DNA of 53,446 bases from an uncultured Clostridia bacterium (GCA_938046095.1 CALIXS010000002.1:1-53446), one strand, 5' to 3'; counted from the first letter of the stretch, positions 27,237-34,147 are shown. Program-made: numbers and translations. Notes: a model not told the origin generated them from the sequence alone.

Positions 27237-27671
27237 CTAAAAGTTATATTCTTTTAGCGCCTGCCCGAATTCGTCCGTTTCCATTTTGTTCCCGTCATTG
27301 TCGGGATCGTCCCAAACTTCCTTCGCCCAGACTTCGACCTTTTTCATTGCGCCCATCGTCACGAGCTCCTTTTCGATGCCCGCATAAGTCTTTAACTCCG
27401 ACGGGATCACAATTCTGCCCTGCCTGTCGAATTCACATTCGGCGGCGTTCGCACAGAAATGTCGTATGAACGATCTCACCTTGGGATCAGATTCCGGAAG
27501 CTTTTCTATCTTAGCCATCTGAGCCTGCCAATCGGAGAGCGTGTAGATGTAGAGGCACCTGTCAAGCCCGCGCGTCAGTACGCAGCGTCCTCCGAGATTA
27601 TCACGATGCTTGGACGGCACGATCATACGGTTTTTCGCATCTATGGAATTGTAGTACGTTCCCACGAACAT
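27237..27671 (-). CDS. mraZ: MraZ transcriptional regulator
   Basis: The product (144 aa) is a double AbrB-like protein: first half FVGTYYNSIDAKNRMIVPSK, second half CEFDRQGRIVIPSELKTYAG, each with the DxxGR/K-type loop. MraZ forms ring oligomers that bind direct repeats upstream of the dcw cluster and usually repress it. I put the start at 27671 and not nine codons upstream because GGAGG lies eight bases before this ATG and the family begins here. It is the first gene of the cluster, about 40 bases after the predicted transcription start. Confidence 0.96.
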   Translation of the reverse strand: MFVGTYYNSIDAKNRMIVPSKHRDNLGGRCVLTRGLDRCLYIYTLSDWQAQMAKIEKLPESDPKVRSFIRHFCANAAECEFDRQGRIVIPSELKTYAGIEKELVTMGAMKKVEVWAKEVWDDPDNDGNKMETDEFGQALKEYNF

Positions 27672-27717
27672 GAATCCTGCCTCCAAAAAACACTGCACCT
27701 ATTGTTTGAGTAATGAC

Positions 27718-27746
27718 ATTGTACACCACTTTTCACCACCTATCAA
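27718..27746 (-). promoter_or_regulatory. dcw cluster promoter (TTGATA-17-TACAAT)
   Basis: On the minus strand TTGATA (27746-27741) and TACAAT (27723-27718) are separated by exactly 17 bases. Transcription would start near 27711, giving a leader of about 40 bases with GGAGG before mraZ. Two MraZ boxes fill the spacer. Confidence 0.8.
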
Positions 27747-27781
27747 CTTAAATTCCCCACCAATGTGATATTATCCGCCAC
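27723..27781 (-). promoter_or_regulatory. MraZ operator: four GTGGNG boxes in helical phase
   Basis: Four direct repeats read on the minus strand: GTGGCGG (27781-27775), GTGGGGA (27760-27754), GTGGTGA (27739-27733) and GTGGTGT (27729-27723). Starts are 21, 21 and 10 bases apart, all near whole helical turns. Known MraZ sites are GTGG-type direct repeats at about 10-base intervals. The last two boxes occupy the promoter spacer, which fits repression by occlusion. Confidence 0.75.
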
Positions 27782-27813
27782 TTTTTTACAGCAAAAATCC
27801 GTTTAACAGTACC

Positions 27814-27849
27814 AAAAAACGCGGCGACACAATATATTGTGTCGCCGCG
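27814..27849 (-). terminator. terminator of the G3E/nucleotidase operon, 30-nt perfect palindrome
   Basis: Positions 27820-27849 form a perfect 15-bp inverted repeat without spacer (CGCGGCGACACAATA and its complement), followed on the minus strand by six T residues (27819-27814). It lies 40 bases after the nucleotidase stop. The next 33 bases lead straight into the MraZ boxes. Confidence 0.9.
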
Positions 27850-27889
27850 CCATTAAAAAAACTAAATACGCGTTCTATGCGCTGATTTC

Positions 27890-29800
27890 TCAGGCTCTGA
27901 GCCGGTTCTTCCGAACTTTCCTTATAATCAGGATTATCATGAACACGATAATCGCCAAAAACGAGGTGCATACTGCAGTTATTATCCAAAAATACATGTT
28001 CGGACTCTTGAGAAGTGCCGCAGGAGATGACCCCGTTTCCTCCACCTTTCTTCCGCACCGCGATGCGTAATACTGCGGTACGGCACCGCCTTCGAATGAA
28101 TTCATATACGACGCGAGAGCGTACCATTCCTTGAGCTCTTTCCCGTCGCCGCCCCGGATTATCCGCTCCTCGTAATCCGTTATCTTATTCCCGTCCCTGT
28201 CCTTCGGCACGAGAGACAAAAGACCCTTTGACATCGAATTTACCTCAGCGAGCATCTGCGCCGAGTAAAGATCGGCGACAACCCTGTAAAGTCTGTCATC
28301 ATCTATCTCCTCCGGCGCGCCGTCAAGTCCGGGCATGTTGGCACGGTCAAGCATGATATCATATGCCCGGTTGAGTATTAGCCTCTTCTCGTTGTACTTA
28401 TACGTCAGTCCGCTGCAATAAAGCCTCGCCGGAAGCATCAGCGGAGATATCGATATGTCTATTTCCGCGACGAGCTTCAGCTCTTTACCCGTCAGATATA
28501 CGCTGACGAGCGGGTACCCCGCAAGCCCGTCCCTGCCCGTACCGAGCGACAGGGCGTTAAAAGCATCGGCGACGGTTATGTCTCCCGTCTCAAACGAACC
28601 GCGTATCACTCCGAAAGGTGCGACGGCAAGATCGACTGTTTCATACTCATCACCCTCGGCCTGCATTACGCCGTATATATATGAATCCGCTATCATGTTA
28701 CCGAGGGTATCCTCGCCCTGCTTCTGACCGAACGTGTCGATGGGCGTAAAGCTCACGTCGTTATGAGTAAGCGGCAAATCCCATCTGCAGCCGTAGCTGC
28801 TGAAATATTCTTCATCAGCAAGCTGTCTGAACCTCGAATTGGCTTCGAGGATTGAAGCATCATCCGCTACCGTATCGTCGAGCGCCACAAGCTTATACTG
28901 CGCCTCTGAAGCGCTTCTTCCCACGGTCAGGGTGATCTTGCCTATATTGTCGTTGTATTGCCCGCAGCTTCCGATCAGCGTGTTGCCTATAATTACAGGC
29001 TCATACATATATGTATGCGAGTGGCCGCTTATGATCACATCTATCCCATCGACCTCCTTCGCGAGAATCTCGTCCTCCGACTTACTTTTGTCGGTGTTGG
29101 TGCCGCTGTGCGACAGGCATACTATAAAATCGGCATCGGTATTTTTCTTTATTTCGTCAACTGTCGCCTGCGCCGTCTTTATCTGATCCTTGAATATCGT
29201 TCCGCTTTCGGGTGCGTAGCTGTCCGATTCCTTGCCGAAAATGCCGAAAAACGCTATTCTGACACCGCCCTTTTCTATCACCGTATAATCACGGAAGCCG
29301 AACATGTCGGCAGCCGCCCTGAATCCTTGCGCATCGTCCTTAAGCTTGCTGTCCGCCGCCATCGCATCCCAATCTATATTGGATATTGTGATTTCCGGCA
29401 GCTTTTCCCCCGAATCAAGCGCCGCGTTCAGCATCTTGGTTATCCCTTTGGCTCTGTAATCAAATTCATGATTTCCAAGGGTGGTGACATCAAACCCGAC
29501 GCGTCCCATCATCCGCAGTTCCGACGCCTCCATCGTGTATATCGTCTGATACGGCGTACCCATAGAAAAATCGCCCGCGTCGACAAGCCACGTCGCTTCA
29601 TTTCCGGCGAGCTCACGGTCGTATATAGTCTTTATCTTCGGGAATTTTTCGAGGTGCGAATGCATATCATGTGTAAAAAGTACGGTCACCTGTTTGCCGT
29701 CCGTTTTCGCGGCCGGCATCAACGGCAGGCACGACATAATAATTACGAGGCAAAGCACCGAAATGAACGATCTTCGCAAAACTGTACTTTTTTTCTTCAT
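27890..29800 (-). CDS. membrane-anchored 5'-nucleotidase / 2',3'-cyclic phosphodiesterase family protein
   Basis: The 636-residue protein has an N-terminal signal segment (about 10-30), a calcineurin-type metallophosphatase domain with metal motifs TVLFTHDMHSH, LVDAGDFSMG, TLGNHEFDYR, CLSHSGTN and VIISGHSHTYMY, and a C-terminal 5'-nucleotidase domain from about 330 including PLTHNDVSF. A hydrophobic segment near 605-628 followed by IRKVRKNRLRA anchors it on the outer face. Such enzymes use two metals, often zinc or manganese, to hydrolyse extracellular nucleotides. It is last in an operon of G3E metallochaperone genes, which may supply metal sensing in context. Its start overlaps the GIY-YIG stop by four bases. 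Confidence 0.93.
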   Translation of the reverse strand: MKKKSTVLRRSFISVLCLVIIMSCLPLMPAAKTDGKQVTVLFTHDMHSHLEKFPKIKTIYDRELAGNEATWLVDAGDFSMGTPYQTIYTMEASELRMMGRVGFDVTTLGNHEFDYRAKGITKMLNAALDSGEKLPEITISNIDWDAMAADSKLKDDAQGFRAAADMFGFRDYTVIEKGGVRIAFFGIFGKESDSYAPESGTIFKDQIKTAQATVDEIKKNTDADFIVCLSHSGTNTDKSKSEDEILAKEVDGIDVIISGHSHTYMYEPVIIGNTLIGSCGQYNDNIGKITLTVGRSASEAQYKLVALDDTVADDASILEANSRFRQLADEEYFSSYGCRWDLPLTHNDVSFTPIDTFGQKQGEDTLGNMIADSYIYGVMQAEGDEYETVDLAVAPFGVIRGSFETGDITVADAFNALSLGTGRDGLAGYPLVSVYLTGKELKLVAEIDISISPLMLPARLYCSGLTYKYNEKRLILNRAYDIMLDRANMPGLDGAPEEIDDDRLYRVVADLYSAQMLAEVNSMSKGLLSLVPKDRDGNKITDYEERIIRGGDGKELKEWYALASYMNSFEGGAVPQYYASRCGRKVEETGSSPAALLKSPNMYFWIITAVCTSFLAIIVFMIILIIRKVRKNRLRA

Positions 29801-30045
29801 ATAAACCTCCCGGTTATCAGCCTGAGCTTCTGCTCCCTCGTCATCCTTTTGATCTCGGCTTCTCTTCTGAGAGCCTCTCCTCTGTTTGCCATCTCCTCGC
29901 AGTACACGAGCTTCACGGGAAGCCGTGATTTAGTGTACTTGGCTCCCCTTCCCCTGTTGTGCGCGCTCACCCTGCGCCCGACATCAGTCGTCCATCCCGT
30001 ATAAAGCGTATCGTCGCTGCATTTTAAGATATAAACGTATTCCAT
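29797..30045 (-). CDS. GIY-YIG domain protein (UPF0213/YhbQ type)
   Basis: The product (82 aa) is a single GIY-YIG nuclease fold: VYILKCSDDTLYTGWTTDVG contains the paired Tyr motifs, RRVSAHNRGRGAKYT has the catalytic-type Arg and His, and the conserved Glu lies in GEALRREAEIKRM. Small stand-alone members are common in bacteria; some cut branched or single-stranded DNA, most are uncharacterised. I choose ATG 30045, which matches the family start MEYVYILKC. It overlaps the thioesterase stop by a few bases and the nucleotidase start by four, so the three genes are coupled. Confidence 0.92.
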   Translation of the reverse strand: MEYVYILKCSDDTLYTGWTTDVGRRVSAHNRGRGAKYTKSRLPVKLVYCEEMANRGEALRREAEIKRMTREQKLRLITGRFI

Positions 30046-30049
30046 CGCA

Positions 30050-30811
30050 TCACGGTGTATCACAGCGCGCAGCGCTGATAATAGCCTCTATATTTGTACG
30101 ACCCTTTACCATCGACTTGAAATACCAGCTTTCCTCCGCACCGCAACCGTCGTCGAGCGGCTCTGCGAGCTTTGATCTGAATATCCGTATTTTCTCTCCC
30201 AGAGGCGCCTCCGCCATAAACCTGATCGAAAGCGACGTCATTTTCTTGCTTTCGACGCCGGGCAGCCTGTTCCATATCATATCGGGATAGTAGGTGTTAT
30301 TCATGTGCATGTTCATGTCAACCTCACCGTATTCGACGAGCTTTCCGGTCGTTTCCTCCCATGCGGCGGTTTTCGGGAACCTGAACTTCACGGGTATTTT
30401 CATATCAAGAGGTATATCCCGCTCATAATTGGAAACGTCGATCTCCCTGACGAGGCAGAGCTTGCCCGTATTGCGGTTCGCGACAGCCCACTCACTGTAT
30501 GCCCTGGCCGCCTCCCTGCCGTTCCTCTCGAGTAGATACGATCTTATGAACGTAGCCGCCTTTGAGTCGCAGCTCCACGTATAGGAGTCGACATCCTCAT
30601 ACATGTGAAACTCATCACGAATCTCGATGACCATACGTGTCAGGATATAGCTTTTGCCCTCCTCGAACAGATCGTAATATGTCGGTTTTCTGTCCCTCAT
30701 GTGATGGTTCGCAGTCTCCTGCATAAACCTCGCTACGAGCGAAGGTCTTAAATTTCCGTTCACGTCCACATCGTGCGACGAAACGGTGTAATGCTCTTCA
30801 TATCTGCTCAT
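30050..30811 (-). CDS. acyl-ACP thioesterase (FatA/FatB-like)
   Basis: The 253-residue protein is a tandem hotdog. The first begins YTVSSHDVDVNGNLRPSLVA; the second contains EYGEVDMNMHMNNTYYPDMI, matching the catalytic D-x-N-x-H-x-N-N loop of acyl-[acyl carrier protein] thioesterases, and ends near GAEESWYFKS. It releases fatty acids from ACP in the cytosol and may set chain length or recycle acyl chains. It lies eight bases after the G3E-DUF1980 gene. Why it sits in a metal-type operon is unclear. Confidence 0.93.
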   Translation of the reverse strand: MSRYEEHYTVSSHDVDVNGNLRPSLVARFMQETANHHMRDRKPTYYDLFEEGKSYILTRMVIEIRDEFHMYEDVDSYTWSCDSKAATFIRSYLLERNGREAARAYSEWAVANRNTGKLCLVREIDVSNYERDIPLDMKIPVKFRFPKTAAWEETTGKLVEYGEVDMNMHMNNTYYPDMIWNRLPGVESKKMTSLSIRFMAEAPLGEKIRIFRSKLAEPLDDGCGAEESWYFKSMVKGRTNIEAIISAARCDTP

Positions 30812-30819
30812 CTTTCATC

Positions 30820-31761
30820 CTAAAATGTCGCTACCTCAGGGTCGCACGGATTGCACGGCACAACGCTTTCGCAATGCAGCACCGGCCCCTTTTCGCCGTA
30901 AACTTTTGAAAACTCCAAAACAACCTTAGCCGTTATTTCGGCCCATCCGCCGTGCTCAAGTACGGCCGCTCCCCGCCACTTTGCGAGCAGTCCCGCAAAC
31001 TGTATATCCTGAACGCAGCACGTCATGACATGGCGCCCGAACACGAACTCATCCTTCTCAAGACCTCCTCCCAGCGCGAGTCTGCCCTTGATTTTAAGCC
31101 TTTTACCATCATACTTTTCCTGTTCCTCGTTGATATCCCGATACCACTCGGCGTATGCGTCGTCTCCTATCTCTATCAGCTCCGCACCGAGGTCGAACGG
31201 AAGCGGATCCTGTATCGTGTCCGGTTCGGCATCGTTCGGGCCGTATTCGTATATAATCCGGTTCTTGCGGTTAGCCACTCTTACGACCTTGTGAAATTCC
31301 TCTTTATCAAAGGCTCCGCGTACGCAGCGGTTAAACACGACGAGCTCCGCAGTCTTGAGCTTGTCGAACACAAGCTGGCGCATGTTCTGATTATATTGCA
31401 TGAACGTAGTCGCGTCGGCAAACGTGACCTCCTGATATATTACCCAGTCTTTCGGTATTCCGGCGAACAGTGTCTGAAGCATCCACATTCCGTTGTATTC
31501 GACGACAACGCGCTCTACCCTGTGCTTCTTCTGAAGCGCCGACAGGTTCTTCGGATTTATATGCGACTCGTTTTCGATAAACTCCTGAAAAACATTCTTC
31601 CCGAAGAACCGCTGCGGGCGGTACTCCTCCTCTCCATCCTCACATATCAAAAGGAGCGTGCGCTCCCCGGCGTTGAAATCACTTCCCTCGAGCGCATCCT
31701 GAATAAATGTCGTCTTACCGCTTTCAAGAAATCCCGTAAACAGATATACAGGTATCTCCAT
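30820..31761 (-). CDS. G3E (CobW-like) GTPase fused to a YcgQ/DUF1980-like domain
   Basis: The product (313 aa) starts MEIPVYLFTGFLESGKTTF with Walker A GFLESGKT, followed by a G3E P-loop domain. The CxCC metal motif of CobW/ZNG1 is absent, and the guanine-specificity NKxD is replaced (VVFNRCV). The last 90 residues (from about 225) hold KRLKIKGRLALGGG and GRHVMTCCVQDIQFAGLL, the MTCC motif of the DUF1980 domain of YcgQ (TIGR03943). In Bacillus both YcgQ and the G3E protein YciC are in the zinc (Zur) regulon, so the fusion suggests metal delivery or sensing. I choose 31761 because AAGGAG lies eight bases upstream. Confidence 0.85.
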   Translation of the reverse strand: MEIPVYLFTGFLESGKTTFIQDALEGSDFNAGERTLLLICEDGEEEYRPQRFFGKNVFQEFIENESHINPKNLSALQKKHRVERVVVEYNGMWMLQTLFAGIPKDWVIYQEVTFADATTFMQYNQNMRQLVFDKLKTAELVVFNRCVRGAFDKEEFHKVVRVANRKNRIIYEYGPNDAEPDTIQDPLPFDLGAELIEIGDDAYAEWYRDINEEQEKYDGKRLKIKGRLALGGGLEKDEFVFGRHVMTCCVQDIQFAGLLAKWRGAAVLEHGGWAEITAKVVLEFSKVYGEKGPVLHCESVVPCNPCDPEVATF

Positions 31762-31778
31762 TTTATTATCTCCTTGCA

Positions 31779-32906
31779 TCAAAGCCCGAAGGCTTCTCTG
31801 ATTCCGCCCTCATCAAGGCCTGCCCCGATAACGCATATCATGCCTGTCGTGGCCGCCGCTCCCGTTCTTACATCAGGCTCGCCCGGCACGTAATCGAAAT
31901 GGATCCATCCGCCGTCCTCGCTCTCTACGACGCCCTTAGCTCTGAGCACCTGCCCGAATTCCGCAAAGTTCTGAAGCCGTCCGAGGATTTCGCTTATCTT
32001 TCCCTTCGTGAACCGGTGGCTCGTTTCAAAGCCCACACTCTGGAACACCTCGTCGGCATGGTGGTGATGATGCTCGTGTTCGCAGTGCTCATGCTCATGA
32101 TGATGCTCGCATTCGTGGTGATCGTGGTGATGTCCGTCATGGTCGTGATGGTGTTCGTGATCATGCTCGTGTTCACTATGGTCGTGATGGTGTTCGTGAT
32201 CATGCTCGTGTTCGCCATGATCGTGATGGTGCTCGTGCTCATCGTGATCATGATAGTGTTCGTGGCGCGCTTCCTCTTCACGCGCGAGCTTTGCGAGCTC
32301 TGCCGCTATGCCGCTTTTCTTTTCCATCGTTTCGAGTATCTGTTTGCCCGTAAGCTCATCCCATTCGGTCGTCACTATTTCGGCATCCCTGTTATGCCCG
32401 CGCAGCAGTTCGACGGTCTGATCGAGCTTTTCATGCGAAAGCCCCGAAGTATGGCTTAGCACTATAGCGCTCGCATTCTCTATCTGATTATTGAAGAATT
32501 CTCCGAAATTCTTCATGTACATTTTGCACTTCTTCGCATCGACAACGGTCGTAAAGCCGTTGAGGCATATCTTATCGTTATGAAGATTTTCGACCGCTAA
32601 TATCACGTCGCTGAGCTTGCCGACACCCGACGGCTCTATCAGTATCCTGTCCGGCGAAAACTGCTCTATCACCTGATCGAGAGCGCGTCCGAAATCTCCG
32701 ACGAGACTGCAGCATATGCACCCGGAATTCATCTCATTTATCGTCACTCCGGAATCCTTGAGAAACTGCCCGTCAACGCCTATGTCCCCGAACTCGTTCT
32801 CGATAAGCACTACCTGCTCGCCCTTATATGCCTCCGCTATAAGTTTTTTTATCAACGTAGTTTTCCCGGCTCCCAAAAAGCCCGAGAAAATATCTACCTT
32901 TGTCAT
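31779..32906 (-). CDS. His-rich G3E (CobW/ZNG1-like) GTPase, putative metallochaperone
   Basis: The product (375 aa) opens MTKVDIFSGFLGAGKTTLIK with Walker A GFLGAGKT. NEFGDIGVDG is the switch I-like block and MNSGCICCSL carries the CxCC metal motif. Residues about 205-285 are a histidine tail of HDHEHHHDHSE-type repeats, about half His, that should bind Zn, Ni or Co. The CobW C-terminal domain follows, containing SVGFETSHRFTKGKISEIL. NKxD is degenerate (VLSHTSGL). The start at 32906 is chosen because GGAAAGGA precedes it by nine bases; ATG 32915 is also possible. It is the first gene of the operon behind a promoter next to a long inverted repeat. Confidence 0.92.
   Translation of the reverse strand: MTKVDIFSGFLGAGKTTLIKKLIAEAYKGEQVVLIENEFGDIGVDGQFLKDSGVTINEMNSGCICCSLVGDFGRALDQVIEQFSPDRILIEPSGVGKLSDVILAVENLHNDKICLNGFTTVVDAKKCKMYMKNFGEFFNNQIENASAIVLSHTSGLSHEKLDQTVELLRGHNRDAEIVTTEWDELTGKQILETMEKKSGIAAELAKLAREEEARHEHYHDHDEHEHHHDHGEHEHDHEHHHDHSEHEHDHEHHHDHDGHHHDHHECEHHHEHEHCEHEHHHHHADEVFQSVGFETSHRFTKGKISEILGRLQNFAEFGQVLRAKGVVESEDGGWIHFDYVPGEPDVRTGAAATTGMICVIGAGLDEGGIREAFGL
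32141..32242 (-). repeat. 39-bp tandem repeat encoding the His-rich tail
   Basis: Two adjacent 39-bp units (32141-32179 and 32180-32218) differ only in their last few bases, and a partial third unit follows to 32242. Each encodes 13 residues of the form EHEHDHEHHHDHS. Near identity at DNA level suggests recent slippage and possible length variation between strains. Confidence 0.8.
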
Positions 32907-32948
32907 TTTGACCATTCCTTTCCTTTTGTCATTATACATACATTACTG

Positions 32949-32977
32949 ATTATACCACAAAGGGGTTACGGTCAAAA
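32949..32977 (-). promoter_or_regulatory. promoter of the G3E operon
   Basis: On the minus strand TATAAT (32954-32949) lies 17 bases from TTTTGA (32977-32972); TTGACC with 15-base spacing (32975-32970) is an alternative -35. Start of transcription would be near 32942, about 35 bases before ATG 32906. Confidence 0.6.
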
Positions 32978-32990
32978 CCGTACCCCCTTT
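32959..32990. promoter_or_regulatory. 14-bp inverted repeat over the -35 region, candidate operator
   Basis: AAAGGGGTTACGGT (32959-32972) and ACCGTACCCCCTTT (32977-32990) are inverted copies with one mismatch around CAAA. The repeat covers the -35 box and spacer of the G3E promoter and lies upstream of its start point, so it should act as DNA, not RNA, for that operon. It does not resemble the Bacillus Zur, Fur or NikR boxes as I know them. Confidence 0.6.
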
Positions 32991-33090
32991 AATACCGGCG
33001 CATTAAATCCGCTGCCGTTTGCCGAAGCGGCCTCACAACTTAAGGGCAGGTAATCCATATATCGGGAAAGCCTGCCCTCGGCTTTTTATT
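32962..33090 (+). ncRNA. possible small RNA divergent from the G3E operon
   Basis: On the plus strand TTGTCA (32926-32931) and TTATAC (32950-32955) are 18 bases apart, a plausible promoter. A transcript would begin with the 32959-32990 hairpin, carry a CCGCT/AGCGG stem (33009-33030), and end at AAAGCC/GGCTTT (33067-33085) followed by TTATT. GGGCAGG (33044-33050) can instead pair with CCTGCCC (33071-33077), which would exclude the terminator stem. No plus-strand gene follows. This is speculative. Confidence 0.25.
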
Positions 33091-33093
33091 AAG

Positions 33094-33249
33094 CTATTTA
33101 CTTTTATCAACTTTCATGTCAATGAATTCTATAGCCAGAACAATTGGAAGACCAATTGCAAAAGCGATTAAAAGATCCTGAACTAAATAGACTAATCCAA
33201 CCCCTATGCATAAATATAATATTGCTTTAATAATTTTTTTTAATGACAT
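33094..33249 (-). CDS. small membrane protein of 51 residues
   Basis: A frame from ATG 33249, with AAAGGAG at a proper distance upstream, encodes 51 residues. It starts MSLKKIIKAILYLCIGVG, has hydrophobic segments at about 7-21 and 26-42 (QDLLIAFAIGLPIVLAIEFI), and a charged tail DMKVDKSK. I do not recognise it. It is short enough to be missed by gene callers. The stretch is much more AT-rich than its neighbours, which suggests transfer. An ACAAC/GTTGT inverted repeat lies just before the ribosome site. The next gene downstream is the G3E operon, 190 bases away, behind its own promoter. Confidence 0.6.
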   Translation of the reverse strand: MSLKKIIKAILYLCIGVGLVYLVQDLLIAFAIGLPIVLAIEFIDMKVDKSK

Positions 33250-33400
33250 TTTTTACTCCTTTACAACACAGTTGTTACTTTAATAATAAAGAAAAAAATA
33301 TTACCGTCATAAATATTTCCCTACTATACTCTTTTGGGAATCAAAATGATATTTATCTGTAATTTTAATGCCAACGATAACAAAACGTTCATATGCCGTT

Positions 33401-33850
33401 TTACCCTCTGAGTCCCAAAGCGAAGTACATAAAATAACAGATAAGCGCAATGAGAAGCTCAAGCAGCATGACCCCGTTGCTTCCGAGCGTTTTGATATGC
33501 GAGCGCTCCGTTTCCGGGTCGGCAAAGCGACCGCCCTTTGACAGAGTATGCATCACCGACCATGCAAGCATTACACCGTATACGACCAAAGCTATGGCGC
33601 GCTGAAGCCATGTGGCACCCTCAAAGAGTATTAAGACGTCTATCACGAATATTACGCTGAATATAGCCGTATTGTTTCGGTATTTCGTTCTGAGCGCCCG
33701 ACGCCGAGAGGCGTCCGTCTCTTTCAGATCATAAGATGTGAATTTCGCATAGCTGCCCGCATAGCCGAGCCCTCCCATAAACGAGATGCACAGCGACAGC
33801 AGGTATACCGTGAATACAGCGCTGAAAGGTTCTCCTAATGCTTCTGTCAT
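33401..33850 (-). CDS. unknown four-helix membrane protein
   Basis: The 149-residue protein has four hydrophobic segments at about 11-32, 62-78, 82-100 and 124-146. Between the first two lies a basic loop (RRRALRTKYRN). No motif gives a function. Its start overlaps the stop of the 92-residue gene upstream by four bases (ATGA), with AGGGGGGA as ribosome site, so both are made together. The 150 bases downstream of its stop are AT-rich and hold no clear terminator. Confidence 0.7.
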   Translation of the reverse strand: MTEALGEPFSAVFTVYLLSLCISFMGGLGYAGSYAKFTSYDLKETDASRRRALRTKYRNNTAIFSVIFVIDVLILFEGATWLQRAIALVVYGVMLAWSVMHTLSKGGRFADPETERSHIKTLGSNGVMLLELLIALICYFMYFALGLRG

Positions 33851-34125
33851 TTTTCGTCCCCCCTATATGCTTCGCCCGTGTGCGCCGGATATTCCATGTT
33901 CCTTTTGTATTCCCTGAAAAGAGCCGCCTCCCCTTCGTCCAGCTTCATCGTCTCGCACATCAGCTCTATCACCTCATCGGGCGGAACGTAGCCGGGCGTC
34001 GTACACATCATCGTAAAATCGTTGTGCGGAATACGCGTTTGCCTGAACGTGATCTCACCTGATGATATTTTGCGGTCGTACACCCTGAAAAAGAGGGCGG
34101 CAAAATTTGTATTTCGGGCAGACAT
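33847..34125 (-). CDS. small soluble protein of unknown function
   Basis: The 92-residue acidic protein has the pattern FFRVYDRKISSGEITFRQTR, then NDFTMMCTTPGYVPPDEVIE and LMCETMKLDEGEAALFREYK. I recall similar short Clostridia proteins with a KNDFT motif but no assigned role; a helix-turn-helix-like tail is conceivable. It is coupled by ATGA overlap with the membrane protein gene, suggesting a soluble and membrane pair. GGAGG lies a little far upstream. It is divergent from the EamA gene across 70 bases. Confidence 0.65.
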   Translation of the reverse strand: MSARNTNFAALFFRVYDRKISSGEITFRQTRIPHNDFTMMCTTPGYVPPDEVIELMCETMKLDEGEAALFREYKRNMEYPAHTGEAYRGDEK

Positions 34126-34147
34126 TTGTCCTTTATTTCCTCCGGTT

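Noticed and set aside
27820..27849. 30-nt perfect palindrome as an operator or a phage attachment site
   Set aside because: A T run follows immediately downstream of the nucleotidase gene on the same strand, so a terminator explains it.
31899..32459. plus-strand frame that looks like a highly hydrophobic Val/Met protein
   Set aside because: It is the reverse complement of the His-rich tail; CAT/GAT codons read backward as ATG/ATC and GTG. It is a composition artefact.
32940..33093. known riboswitch class (NiCo, Mn, fluoride, ZTP) upstream of the G3E genes
   Set aside because: None of the conserved cores I know can be found, and the predicted start point is downstream of the structured part on that strand.
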